Assembly (NCBI GenBank): GCA_015680685.1
Contig: MNCI01022245.1
Coordinates: forward strand, 587-34,049
Reading direction: 5' to 3'
From: Gnetum montanum
Taxonomy: Eukaryota > Streptophyta > Gnetopsida > Gnetales > Gnetaceae
DNA: 33,463 nucleotides
Below are positions 11,024 through 21,378 of this stretch, in pieces. Each line of letters opens with the position of its first letter. The stretch's first letter is position 1. The notes beneath the pieces are model-generated. The model had not been told where the DNA came from, did no database searches, and saw only the letters and a list, made by a program, of their open reading frames with translations. A program made the translations under genes and the position numbers.

Positions 11024-11837
11024 TGTAACGATGGAAAATGTCAGTTTTTGGAAATACCGAATGAAAGTCCGTGTACATAATTCTAACCTCGGATCTGTGC
11101 GAGGGCGGTGCTGGAGAAAGAAACGAATCTGAGGTGCCTTGAACGGTCTTGTCGATCAGATAGGGACTTACTTAATCAGTAAAATTTTTGCAATAATTTG
11201 ATGGCAAAATGAAGATTCTTTATGAGGCGATGCAATATTGTTAATCCAAAAACAATTGAAAATGATGTAAACGATTAAGATGTGATTGCCAAATATGTAT
11301 AAATAGGGTGCAAGGAATCAGATTTGTAAGGAATATGATCATAATATCTGGGATTTAATTTATGAACACAATATGTTTGATACAATGATTACAGGCGGGC
11401 TTCGGTTTGGACAAAGCACATGCTAGCAGCAAGAAATTTATCTAAAGATGAAACAAGTGAGGGTCAATCTACCTTGTTTTAGCCAATCTAGGCACAAGGA
11501 AGTTAGACCCCAGGGAGAATATCTGGTAGCCGATTGTTTCTGATCAAGAGTTCTTGCCAATCACCTCTGATGTTCTCATAATCGCTGATCCTCCTTTTTG
11601 CTCTCTTGCCAATCTTAAAAGAGAAAATTTTTGCCAACCCTTTGATCTTCGTCAACTGGAGCATTTATAAGGTTAGGGTCAGGATAAAAATGCGGTTTAG
11701 ATGACGCATGTCCTAAACTTACAAGATGCCATTGACTTGATGTGTTGTCGTTGGAGCTTATGACGCTATGCTGCATAGCGCATCGTAAACTACTTTTGTT
11801 TGAGCTTTGGCAACAAACTATCCTTTGATTATGCTGC

Positions 11838-11857
11838 AATACGCTAGAGAGCGTATT
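11838..11857. repeat. Perfect 8-bp inverted repeat in the LTR of element 2
   Basis: AATACGCT, spacer AGAG, AGCGTATT. It is kept unchanged at 28594-28613 in the other LTR although the LTRs differ by several percent overall. Confidence 0.8.
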
Positions 11858-12187
11858 ATGGCATATGAATTACTAATATCTAAATTGTACTATTTTGTAT
11901 TACGTTGCGTCACACTACATTATGCATCATAGCATGATTCAACGTAAAATAACAAAACTACAAAAGTTGAAGTATTGTTGCCACGTTTCCCCTATTTCTG
12001 ATCAATCCCTTTTGCTGTTTTATTACGTCGCATTGCATAACACAATGTAATGGGCTCCTTAACTAGGAAAGAAAACCTGCTGAAATGCGCGGCATCCTAT
12101 AGATCATTGCTTAAGCCTTGAGATTCTTACTAGGTTGTCGAAGTCTTGAATGTTTGCCATCCTTGATGCTGCGGTGGACTATCTTTG

Positions 12188-12241
12188 ATATTACGCTGCG
12201 CAAGGCGGCGTTACGCTATGTTGCGTAATGCAACGTAATAT
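12188..12241. repeat. Imperfect hairpin in the LTR of element 2
   Basis: The left arm ATATTACGCTGCG (12188-12200) pairs with the right arm TGCAACGTAATAT (12229-12241) with two mismatches. A smaller inverted pair (GTTACGC / TTGCGTAA) lies in the loop. The equivalent is 28949-29002. Similar TTACG...CGTAA pairs occur at about 11895-11950 and 12023-12055. Confidence 0.65.
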
Positions 12242-12424
12242 GCTAAATGTTGAGATTTTGAAACATAGAAAATTTGCAATGTTGAAGGCTTGCCTCCGTG
12301 CACCCATCATTTCATTCTGTCTCCTGAAGTTCATCTGTACTCTACCGTGCCTTGTTGCGATTCCTCACCTGAGTCACTAGATTTTTCCGAACTATCGAGC
12401 CTTCAAAATTTTTATGGTGTTTCA

Positions 12425-12440
12425 ATAGCCCCTCTTTGTT
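12425..12440 (-). other. Polypurine tract of element 2
   Basis: On the minus strand AACAAAGAGGGGCTAT directly precedes the 3' LTR start TGAAAC. The purine run AAAGAGGGG primes plus-strand synthesis. Confidence 0.6.
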
Positions 12441-14010
12441 GATGTTTAGAGGGCTTGCTCAAAAGACGTCGACAAAGAATACAAAACACCAGAGAGGTAA
12501 AGGCATCAGCTGCGTCCGTCGAAGGTTGCTCAAATGTCACTCTATCAAAACTTGGAAGTGCAAAGGTAGGGTAGGGAGGAAAGCACAGGAGGAATTTTAC
12601 AGATGTGAGGGAAGATAGGTTCAGGGAAGACTCAAGCACGTGAACATGAAACTTAAGCGAACAAGTCATAGTGTCCTTCCGTGAATGTATTTGCGAGAGG
12701 TTACGCCATCATACTGTATATAAAGGGCTTGCATGGACGAGTTATGTTATGCCCGTGTGGCCTGGATGAGTTGGTTTACATCCATTTTTCCAAGCATTGC
12801 CCCTTTTTTTTGAACTACTTTCCACTAGGCGAGTTATGTTATGCCAGTTCGTGGACATGAAGATGCAAAAGAGTTTCAATGTTCACACTTTGTACAAGCA
12901 AAATAGGGGGTAAAGGCGGTCATGAGGACAAAGGGAAGAGAAAACGAAGTAATGCATCTGATGGAGGGAGAGGTAGGATTTGCACTCCTAAATGGCCAGG
13001 CTAGTCTGAGAAACCACTTCAGGATGCTGTGACACCTCGCCTTCTAATGAATGCATTCCCAATCAACGTTATCGTAGTAAGGAACCTGTAAAACATAACA
13101 GAAAGCAGAGCGCCGAAGCAATCGTCCTAATCGCTAAGGAGAGAGGTTGTTGAAACAAGCGCCATCCAAAGCAAAAAGGAGAGCGTAGGCCATGAAATAG
13201 GGACCGTAACAGGGAGCAAGCATCCCAATGTTGGTGCCACGGTTTATGCAACTACCGTCGACAACCAGATTCATGTTGCTCAAATGATTGGGCAAAGAAC
13301 AAGTCAGATGAATCTGCTAGGCCGGAGTTTGGTGACGATGATGGATGGAGGCCACTGAGACTACGGATGACCATAGTCTCTTTGGGGCCCCAAGTGGCGA
13401 AGTTGATCCCAAGAGCTGCAGCTACAGAACGGCTGTCGTAGCAACATCTCTGAGGGGTCAGTAGTATGCCTTTCGGCATGTCCGAGGAATCAGTAGGATG
13501 CCAGCGGGGTAGCGGCATTGCGTCTGTTCCAACGCTTGACCCGTTCCATCTGGTAGGGATGCTGTGCAAGAATGACCACGTTCGCTTGCTTCATGGAATG
13601 CTCAGCAAATTCCAATTTTGAGTCCTGGTTGACTGTTGTTGCTAGTTTTAAGCCTCAGCAAGCCGTGGTCTCGGTTTAACATCTGGGCAGACTGGAACCT
13701 ACTAGTTTTACGTCGTAGCGAACGGTAGAAGAGCTGGTTTATGGTCCCAGTAGACTGTGTTGTGGGTGTCAGTTTTATGTCGTGACCTAGGGACAAGTCT
13801 ATGCTGGATTAGCGTCTCAGCAAACGTATGCTTACCTTGCTAGTTTCACATCATGGCAGATAGTGGAAGACTTTGTCACTTTAGCATCTTAGCAGATGCA
13901 TGCAAGAAGTGCTAGTTTTACGTCGTAGCGGATGTGTACAACTTTGCTAGTTTTACGTCGTAGCAGACGTTTTTTACCTTACATTTGAGCCGAGTCGATG
14001 TTCAAATCTA
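12441..14010 (-). other. 3' untranslated region of element 2
   Basis: About 1.57 kb lies between the end of pol and the polypurine tract. I recognise no protein. The minus-strand frames 13569-13252 (105 aa), 13251-13069 and 13796-13602 lack any domain I know, and the last lies in a repeat array. The part 13050-13560 is visibly GC-richer than its surroundings. Confidence 0.55.
13640..13980. repeat. Degenerate tandem repeats, unit about 36 bp, roughly nine copies
   Basis: Units share the core GCTAGTTTTACGTCGTAGCA with copy starts near 13646, 13702, 13735, 13771, 13806, 13838, 13873, 13911 and 13945. The last two are nearly identical (GCTAGTTTTACGTCGTAGC). Arrays of this kind in the 3' UTR are common in Tat-type elements. 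Confidence 0.75.
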
Positions 14011-15210
14011 ATACTGCTTCAAATACAGATGATTTACAGGATTTGATAACTTGTTGCCGTAGATATTTGCTAACTTGAATGCTCCGTTGCCATATGCGCC
14101 GATGACCAGGGAAGAGCCTTCCCAGTTTGCAGAGAACTTACCTACTGGTTCACGAATGGCCTTGAGAACTAAGTCTCATTTCTTGATCGGTCATTGATGC
14201 AAGTTGTGTCGATGCTTCTGTCTCTGTTTATCCTAATATCTTTCGATGGTGTCGAGCGTCTAGATGCATTTCTCCTCCACTAAGTCTAAATCCACGATTC
14301 TAGACTCATTGTGTTGAGTCTCATTTATAACCATGGATAGGACCATCCGCAATGAAGGAACTTGTAATTCCAAGGGCAACACTACTTCAAATCCGTAAAC
14401 CAGGCTGTAGGGTGTCCTGTCTGTAACTGTTTTGCACATCATACGATATGCCCATAGCACGTAGAGGATTTTTTCGTGCCATTATTTTTTGTTATTTCTG
14501 AGCATCTTCCTAAGTAGATTGATAATTACCTTGTTTTTCTCTTCTGCTTGACCATTCACCTATGGGTAATAAGGTGAAGAAAAAGATTGCCTGATACTAA
14601 GATTATGGCAAAAAGATTTGGTTTCTGTGTTATTAAATTGTGGTCCGTTGTCAGTCACAATAGTTATAGGGAGCCCGAATCTGGTTACAATATTGTCTAA
14701 GATGAAATGGTAAACTTGTTGAGATGTAATCTTTCATAGGGGGATAGCCTCAACCCACTTTGTAAAATGCTCGATGGCAGTGATAATGAAGCTATGTCCT
14801 ACGGAAGATTTAGGCACGATGGGACCTATGATATCCAATCCCCATCATTGGAATGGCCAAGTAATCTAAGTAGTGTGTAACTCAGTTGGTGACATGTGTA
14901 TTAGGTTTGCATAACGCTGACACGTATCACACGTCTTAACTTTGGTAAGGCAGTCTCTTTCCATGTACGACCAATAGTACCCTAGGCGTATGATTTTAGC
15001 GACCATGGCTCACGGGGCTACGTGTCCCCCACACAACCCCTCGTAGACCTCACTAACTATTCATCATGCTTCATCATTATTGACATAGGTGAGCAATACC
15101 CCATCGAAGGAGCATCTACAGAGAGTACTGTCTCCAATGATGACGTATTGTCTAGCATGCTTGTGCACTGTATCCTTTTGTGCATGCGTTAGCTCGTGTG
15201 GTGGTTCGCC
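14011..15210 (-). pseudogene. Integrase of element 2, downstream copy through the C-terminus
   Basis: From 15060 down: zinc-binding domain (CGGHVAPRAM, LGYYWSYMERDC, CDTCQ), catalytic core (DIIGPIVPKS, FTKWVEAIP, IVTDNGPQF with the second Asp intact), then SSPYYP...NGQAE with the third residue of the DDE triad (about 14570-14530). Next come a helical C-terminal part (open 14460-14260: VLWAYRM, TDRTPYSLVYG) and the terminal domain (EGSSLVIGAYGNGAFKL), ending near 14015. Stops include one inside YYP-VNGQAE and several after 14260. This copy starts inside the 600-bp tandem duplication, and only it leads on into the integrase C-terminus. Confidence 0.85.
14611..15210 (-). repeat. 600-bp tandem duplication, copy 2 (downstream in pol)
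   Basis: It aligns base for base without gaps with 15211-15810. By eye there are about 52 differences in 600 (about 9%), nearly all transitions. The unit runs from the GEPPHELTH motif through the integrase zinc-binding domain to TETKSF after the second catalytic Asp. Confidence 0.9.
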
Positions 15211-15810
15211 AAAAGATTTGGTTTCTGTGCTACTAAATTGTGGTCTGTTGTCAGTCACAATAATCATAGGAAGCTTGAATCTAGTTACAATATTGTCTAA
15301 GATGAAATGGTAAACCTGTTGAGATGTAATATTTTGTAGGGGGATAGCCTCAACCCACTTTGTAAAATACTCGGTGGCGGTGATAATGAAGCTATGTCCT
15401 GCAGAAGATTTAGGCATGATGGGACCTATGATATCTAGTTCCCATCGTTGGAATGGCCAAGTAATCTGAGTAGTATGTAACTCAATTGGTGACACGTGTA
15501 TTAGGTTTGCATAACACTGACATGTGTCACATGTCTTAACTTTGGTAAGGCAGTCTCTTTCCATGTACAGCCAATAGTACCCTAGGCGTCTGATTTTAGC
15601 AGCCATGGCTCGCGGGGCTACGTGTCCCCCACACAACCCCTCGTGAACCTCGCTAACTATTCACCATGCTTGATCATTATTGACACAGGTGAGCAATACC
15701 CCATCGAAGGAGCGTCTACAGAGAGTACTATCTCCAATGATGACGTATTTCCTAGCACGCTTGCGCACTGTGTCCTTTTGTACATGCGTTAGCTCGTGTG
15801 GTGGTTCACC
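15211..15810 (-). repeat. 600-bp tandem duplication, copy 1 (upstream in pol)
   Basis: Directly adjacent direct repeat of 14611-15210. The junction lies in the open frame 15636-15064, where integrase reads ...SSTETKSF and then restarts at GEPPHELTHAQKDT. This copy is the more intact one and keeps the core open over 140 residues (MCGGHVAPRAM...FSSTETKSF). Confidence 0.9.
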
Positions 15811-16310
15811 ATGCATAAGGTAAGTTTTAATGTTGTCATACCATTCTGGCGTTCTCCCCACATTTAATGAAGAAATCTACACTGCTTGAATGACAGGATC
15901 TATATATTCCATCATTAAAGTAGGCCAAGTGGCAAACAAGTGTGGTGGCACATTTAGTGCCAGGGTTGCCAGTGCATCGACAACAACGTTTTCGTTACGT
16001 GGCACGTGTTGGGCATCGATTGTCACAAATTATTTCAAGAGATCTTTAACCATATCGTAGTAGGGTTGTAGATGCACAGCTTTGCAGGTGTAAAATCCTA
16101 TGATTTGATTGATGATGAGCATCGAATCACCTCAAATTACCAGGTGTTGAACGTTGAGTTCTCTGGCTATCAACAATCCTCTGAGGAGCCCCTCATACTC
16201 TGCCATGTTGTTTGTACAAGGGAAGGCTAGATGGTAGCATCCTCAAGGGTAAGCGTAATGACGGCGGTAGCACTGCTGCCTCTAGTAGTTGAAGCTCCAT
16301 CGAAATATAA
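15811..16310 (-). pseudogene. Archaeal-type RNase H (second RNase H) of element 2
   Basis: Tat/Ogre elements carry an extra RNase H of cellular type between the retroviral RNase H and integrase; it degrades the RNA strand of RNA/DNA hybrids. The four acidic motifs are visible in order: LYFDGASTTRGSS (end of the frame 17291-16227), MAEYEGLLRGLLIARELN (about 16205-16155), GDSMLIINQIIG (about 16125) and NVVVDALATLAL (about 15990). A frameshift at about 16227 and stops before GDS and after KDLL break it. Linker sequence (VGRTPEWYDNIKTYLMHG) leads to the integrase. Confidence 0.75.
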
Positions 16311-18068
16311 CGTCACTTTGAGGTGTGCCAACACAGGGCTTATACTATGTACATGTTCATCTGGGAATTCTGGCTCTATCCGAGCTTGATCTTTAATAGG
16401 CGATGTTGCTAGCTGGTCAGCTATAGCCTGACCTTTGATGGACGATTGGCCGACATAATGTAAATCAAATTCAGTTGTGATAGCCTTCCAATGAGCTATC
16501 CTACTACTCTCATATAAGCTATTTGAGATAGCTCGCAAAATGTTGCTTTTACAAATTATGTTGACTTGACTGCAGAAAAGATAATGCCTACATTTTTTAA
16601 GTGCAAAAACTAATGCCAAAAAGTTATGCTCCACTTCATTGTACCTTGTTTCATACACAAATAGAGCATGACTGAGGTAGTAGATAGGGGCTTCTGACCC
16701 ATCGTTCCTTTTTTGACAAAGTAACACAGCTATAAACACGTCTGAGTTAGCTAGATAGATGTAAAAAGGTTGATCCTTTTGTGGCAGGAAAACCGTTGGT
16801 AAATATTGTAGCTCTTTTTTTAAGTCGTCAAATGCATGATGGCAGTCATCGGTCCATTCGAAATTAACACCCTTCTTAAGAAGGTGTTGCATGGGATGTA
16901 ATTTATCTGTTAACTTTGAAATGAACCATCTGATGAACTGTAGTCTACCTTGCAACCCACGTAGTTCTTTGAGCTTTGTAAGTGGTGTTAAATCGGCGAT
17001 GGCTTTGACCTTGTCGAGGTCAACTCGGATGCCAGTCTTCGATACCAAAAACCCCAACATGCATCCGATTTTAACTCTGAATACGCATTTCTTTGGGTTG
17101 AGCCATAAGTCATGCCTAAGACATCGTTTAAGGACTAACTCCAGGTCTTTTGAATGATCTTCGGACTTTATAGACTTGACAGCTATGTCGTCTACATAGT
17201 CATTCAATCTCCCTAAAAGGTAGTTGCTAAAGATGTATGTCATGGCTCGTTGATATGTTTCCCCAGCATTTTTTAGCCCGAAGGGCATCATAGTGTAATA
17301 GAAGGTCCCCTAGGGCATCATGAACGTTGTGGTCAATTGATGCTCTGGATTAATACGAATTTGATTATAACCTGAGAAACTATCAATAAAGGATAGAAGC
17401 CCGTGATCAGCTGTTGTGTCAATCAGTTGGTCGATACTTAGTAGCGGGAAATTGTCCTTAATCGTAGCTTTGTTCAGATCCTGGAAGTCTATGCAGATGC
17501 ATATGCCTCCTGTTTTCTTAGTAACAACTACGATGTTAGACACCTAATCTGAGTAATCAACCACGTGAATGAAACTAGCCTGATATAGTTTGGTGATTTC
17601 ATTACGCACTGCTAACGTGATTTTTGGCTTAATCTTTCGTGCCTTCTGTCTAATTGCTTTGATGCATGGGTCTAAAATTATGTTATGCTGTATTAATCTC
17701 AGGTCTAACCCTGGCATGTCTTCGTATGACCACGCAAATACAGCAGTGTTTTTTTGGAGCACCTACGTTATGTCACTCTGTGTTTATCGGTCTAGGAGGG
17801 AACTAACCCTGAGAGTTTTATTTTTGCCTTTGTGCGTAACCACAGGGACCTCATCGAGAGGGTCCTCGGTCACATCGCCAGCCTCCAGGTCTAGCGTTTA
17901 GGCTAGATGTTCTGGCCAATCTAGGGATATTTTCGATGTTGCTATAGTTGCATCACAAAGGGAAGGGTCTGTTTCTATTAGTGTGTAATTAAGCTATCTA
18001 ATGGTCTCCCCGTATGGGCCTGTCAAGGCTAATGGTGTGGATAAATCTACGTTCATTTGCGAATCGCC
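16227..18068 (-). pseudogene. Reverse transcriptase and RNase H of element 2
   Basis: From 18068 down: linker (GDSQMNVDLSTPLALTGPYG); pre-RT motif VFAWSYEDMPGLD (17740-17700); RT fingers (frames 17762-17544 and 17543-17310: NIVVVTKKTGG, IDFQDLNKATIKDNFPL, LLSFIDSFSGYNQIRI); then a 354-codon open frame 17291-16227 with MMPFGLKNAGETYQRAM, the catalytic YVDD intact (about 17198-17187), connection domain (LRGLQGRLQFIRWFISKL) and RNase H (FYIYLANSD, APIYYLSHAL, ALKKCRHYL, IKGQAIADQLA). The DMPG and YNQI phrases match the Tat branch. Single stops separate the frames at about 17544 and 17310, with three more upstream of 17762. This is the best preserved part of the element. Confidence 0.9.
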
Positions 18069-18071
18069 CTG
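18066..18071. repeat. Hexamer GCCCTG at the left edge of the antisense interval
   Basis: The same six bases stand at 23771-23776. On the minus strand they read CAGGGC. Pol coding sequence stops at one copy and resumes in the same frame at the other, consistent with a target-site duplication or with intron borders. Confidence 0.6.
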
Positions 18072-18644
18072 CAAAAACGCCAAAAAAAGGAAGTTGTTAC
18101 ATCATTTTTCGGCCAATCTGTTGAGCGATAAGAGTTTGTTTTTCTTTTCGTTGCGTCAGGGTTTCATATTAAGGAGGCTTCAAGTTTAAGGTCTTAGTGG
18201 ACTATTACAAATATGCTTGGTCTATAAAACAATGATAAGCTCGGCCTCCTAGATGCTGGCATATGAAATAAAATGGAAAGTGCAACGTGGCGTGTCTAGT
18301 GTGTCATGAAATTTGAATTTCTGTACAAACCGTAGTTAATGCGGCCGGATTACGAGATGATAAATGTATTAGTTTAGGGTCAGTTCAGACCGCAATCTAC
18401 ATGATATCTATGAAATTAATGGCCCGATCTTCGCATTTCATGTCATACTGACACCGGCATTTCAGGAAGTTCCGCATCGATTGGGCAGAAAGAGAAGTTA
18501 GTTTCAAGCATTTTGTTTATAAACTGATGGTTCATACTTGAAGCAGGTTACAGATATCACGAATTTGGATTTTGGCTATAGTAGCAAAGAAGTGGAATCA
18601 AGGCGTAATCAGAGGGTTTTATGAGAATTCATTCGATTACAACT
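18072..18644 (+). promoter_or_regulatory. Putative promoter and leader of the antisense gene
   Basis: No protein frame is supported here. A TATAAA lies at 18518-18523, 122 bases before the proposed ATG at 18645, in a sensible position for a plant core promoter. The assignment rests only on position and motif. Confidence 0.35.
18518..18523 (+). promoter_or_regulatory. Candidate TATA box of the antisense gene
   Basis: TATAAA, 122 bases upstream of the first proposed ATG. It is the only good TATA match I noticed in the 450 bases before that ATG. Confidence 0.35.
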
Positions 18645-18763
18645 ATGGAACCTAAGGTCAAGGGGAAGAATGCTAAACTAGCAAGGATTGACAAAGTGCA
18701 GAAGAGTTTGTAGCGGGCTTCGCAGGCCAGAGTCGAGGCTCGGGAAGTTACTCCACTGAACTA
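18645..18763 (+). pseudogene. Exon 1 of the antisense gene
   Basis: It begins MEPKVKGKNAKLARIDKVQK and is Lys/Arg-rich, then predicted helical. One in-frame TAG interrupts it. It ends on two leftover bases before a perfect plant donor, GTAAGT. Joining to exon 2 after the acceptor TTTTTTTTGTACAG restores the frame (codon TAT, then ATT ATG CTA). The start was chosen because it is the first ATG in this frame and lies downstream of the TATA candidate. Confidence 0.45.
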
Positions 18764-19276
18764 GTAAGTCGTCGTCCAGCCTTTTGCACCATTATTATAT
18801 TTGTTATAGCATCGTGATTGTATGTTATTTTCCTAAATGCATCTATTGCATTGAGGGTTAGTATCTATTTACACGGGGTGAGCTATTGTGGTTTGCGATA
18901 TTACCCTCATCTTCGCTGTTGGAGATGAACCTCATGTCGTTACGAGGGTTTAGGTAACATTGAGTAAGACTACGCGAACGTCGTGTATAATCAAAAAAAC
19001 CTAGGTGTTACAGCTGGTGGATAGTATAATTAGGGTTTTGTTCTCTTTTCCTTTATTCCTGTAATGGTTACATGTTACACTAGAACGATACGTAGTTTCA
19101 TTTTCATCGCCGTTGTCAGAGACAGACCTTAAGCTGTTGCAAGGGTTTGGGCGATTCTGGCCGTGCGTTTCCAGTGGAACCCGTAATTTTCAAGGATTCA
19201 GCAAAACCCTAATTTAGCGTAAAAACGGTTCATGTTTAAATGTTTTGCCTAATGGTAGTATGTTTTTTTTGTACAG

Positions 19277-20152
19277 TATTATGCTAAAGCCCATCCTAAT
19301 TGTTTTGGACATCGTGGATGTTCTCTGCTGCATGCATGTCCCCACGGCCAATGTTCCTCCTCCTCATGCTCCTATAAAGGGGGAGGCGGTGTGGTTCCAA
19401 AGGGATGCTAGGGGGTTCCTACAGATTCTGCTTCATAACTACAGCGTGATCGTTTGGTCGCATCTACCAGGCGATGTAGCTGCCACTATTTTGGAGACGC
19501 TACTGGTTGGTTCAATGTAGGGCGTCTTGGGGTGCTGACGGACGATAGGATTGAGATTGCGTGGATGCAAGACCGCGAACAAAGCACCAAAGGTATGAGG
19601 CATTTGAGTTGGATCTGAGAGGTGCCCAGATTCAACTTCTATCACTCCTACAATACTCTGTTCATGGCCCATCACCTCACAACCTATTTCCAAAATCCAC
19701 CTGGTACCGTGTATTACGCCGGCAGGTAGGAATCTAAATTTGTATCATTTCGATGTGTGTCAACGTGCTAACTACTGTTTAAATTTACGTTGAGCGTAAA
19801 GAATTTGCCCACTTTCTGTGATGTAGATTCTTTATCAATGACAATGGTCTCCTAGGCGATAATGATACCTTGTCATTGACCGAAGGGCTATAGGTGAATT
19901 TACTGCTATTAGCAACGTACGGGCTGCTGTCATGGAACAACTAGCATTTGAAATTCCTGAATACCCGACCCGCTATGTCAATTTTTTTACTAGATGTAAA
20001 AATCTCAGATGGCTGGATAAGGAATGGACCTTGGATCTTCCCTTCACTATCACCGATGTGTGAAGGAAAATCCCTCCATTTCCTTTGTCATTTGGACCTA
20101 GTAAACTTCATTATGATGATGAATTATGTCAATGTAATCAGCTAGCGATGAT
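19277..20152 (+). pseudogene. Exons 2-3: FCP1/NIF-like (HAD phosphatase) region
   Basis: FCP1/NIF domains are Mg-dependent phosphoserine phosphatases of the HAD fold. Exon 2 reads KPILIVLDIVDVLCCMH, matching the plant FCP1-like start (LLVLDLNGLL); then GEAVWFQRDARGFLQILLHN and YSVIVWSHL, matching the 'RPG..EFL......EVGIWSS' block; ATILETLL; after a frameshift EIAWMQDREQSTKG (compare FCWDQ..C); and YNTLFMAHHLTTYFQNPPG (compare NTLLLDDSPYKALLNPP). The catalytic pattern looks lost: DIVD in place of DxDx, and AHH in place of the DD of motif IV. Exon 3 (FFINDNGLLGDNDTLSL...EFEIPEYPTRYV-like reading) is not recognised. The call rests on pattern memory, not a search. Confidence 0.5.
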
Positions 20153-20219
20153 GTGTGAAGTTGTCTTATTTTACTTTTTTGCTATATCGGCTTAGCTATT
20201 ATTTTATGTGTGTAGTTAG

Positions 20220-21265
20220 GAAATCACAGGAGATTACGATCATGGCTTCTAGTCGCGACGCGAGCAATATCTTTTTCTACTATGGTGACATAAAGGAGGC
20301 ACAACATTGGCTCGGCCATAGAGCGGCCCCTGTTGTTTTGACCAATAACCTTCAGGAGGCTGGACTAATGGACCTATTCTTGGCCATAACCCTTGATGTT
20401 ACTGTGGATGAAATGTTGACCTTAGTCAACTCTTCTAGTAAAGAAGCTGAGCGTCTCTGCATACGCGTGCGTAACATGCGCATAAATTTTGACATTGACG
20501 CTCAGCTATTTGCCAATCTCTTCAGGGTCCCCTCTGATGGCTTTCCTATAGAGGAAAAGTCAAAGAGGAGCACTAGGTACCAGGAAGAGATAGAGGATTG
20601 GCTAGGGGTTAGGAAGGAGGCCAAAGGAATTCTTGCCGAAGGGATTGAGTTGGAGGTGGCCAACACCATTTACCCCCTTTTTCGAGCTCGAGCCTTCCCC
20701 AAGACACTCTGCCAAGGGAGATTCCTCATCATAGAGCAAGCTTGCATTATGCAAAAGGTCATGGAGGAGGGGACACAATTCAATTGGGCCAGCTATTTTG
20801 CCGAAAGCCTGCGCGTTGAAATGGTCAAGCTTCTCAAGAAGCTTGAATCCCGTTTCAATGTGCATTCTGCCTTTTTTATAGCTTGCTTCCAGTGCTTTGC
20901 CAAGTTTTTGGTAGTCTAAAGAAATGGAATCTAGGTGCAGCAGGACCATAGCCAAATCTCTAAACCATGGATTTCCCATATTTTCGGCATTGTCCGATCG
21001 TAGGACCCTCTTGAAGGAATCGGGGAGTCTTTGTCAGTAACGATTAAAAACATGGCGGCACCTCGAATGTGGGGTCAAGATAGTGTGGGTGGGACGCTCC
21101 CTTCCTATACTAGTGATGCATTAAGGGGGAAGCACCTGGCAAATGAGATAGTGGACTCATCGGTGCCCTGGAAGAAGCCTCATTTGACCGAGGAGTCTAG
21201 TGAGCCAGCAAGTGGTGTAAGGCAGAAGATGCAGGTCAAGTTTCGAAGGACTAATCCTCCAGCAG
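20220..21265 (+). pseudogene. Exon 4: plant transposon-associated domain
   Basis: The longest clean stretch on the plus strand, open from 20220 to 20916. It has LQEAGLMDLFLAI, a block with EAERLCIRVRNMRINFDID followed by FANLFRVPSDGFPIEE, and RARAFPKTLCQGRFLIIEQA. The layout 'L..AGL..L...V......R...M.I......LF.VP.DG.P' recalls the plant mobile domain and the 'putative plant transposon protein' families found in plant TEs and in antisense extra ORFs of Tat-lineage elements. I cannot tell which of these it is. After 20916 three stops interrupt the frame, which continues to a clean GTAAGC donor. An alternative start is the internal MASSRDASN at 20242. Confidence 0.55.
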
Positions 21266-21378
21266 GTAAGCAAAAGAATGTGATAATGGTTACAGTTATG
21301 TTGGATATGGACAATCTTATGTCGTAATTTACCAAACTAGAGCAAAATTCTGTGTTAACTGAGAACATTGTGTGACAG

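Larger units (their letters stand above)
11024..12424 (-). mobile_element. 3' LTR of element 2
   Basis: On the minus strand it starts TGAAACACCATAAAAA and ends CGTTACA. It matches 27779-29185 along its length. It holds a TATA box in each orientation, including TATAAATA on the plus strand at 11298-11305, and clusters of TTACG/CGTAA inverted repeats (11838-11857, 12188-12241). The plus-strand open frames starting here are shadows. Confidence 0.9.

Noticed and set aside
13252-13569. 105-residue minus-strand frame in the 3' UTR of element 2
   Set aside because: No recognisable domain, no continuation in neighbouring frames; likely chance in a GC-richer stretch.
13640-13980. CRISPR-like array
   Set aside because: Units are degenerate, adjacent and without unique spacers, in a plant retrotransposon 3' UTR.
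20602-20979. 125-residue minus-strand frame
   Set aside because: Antisense shadow of exon 4 of the plus-strand gene, which has spliced, phase-consistent neighbours.
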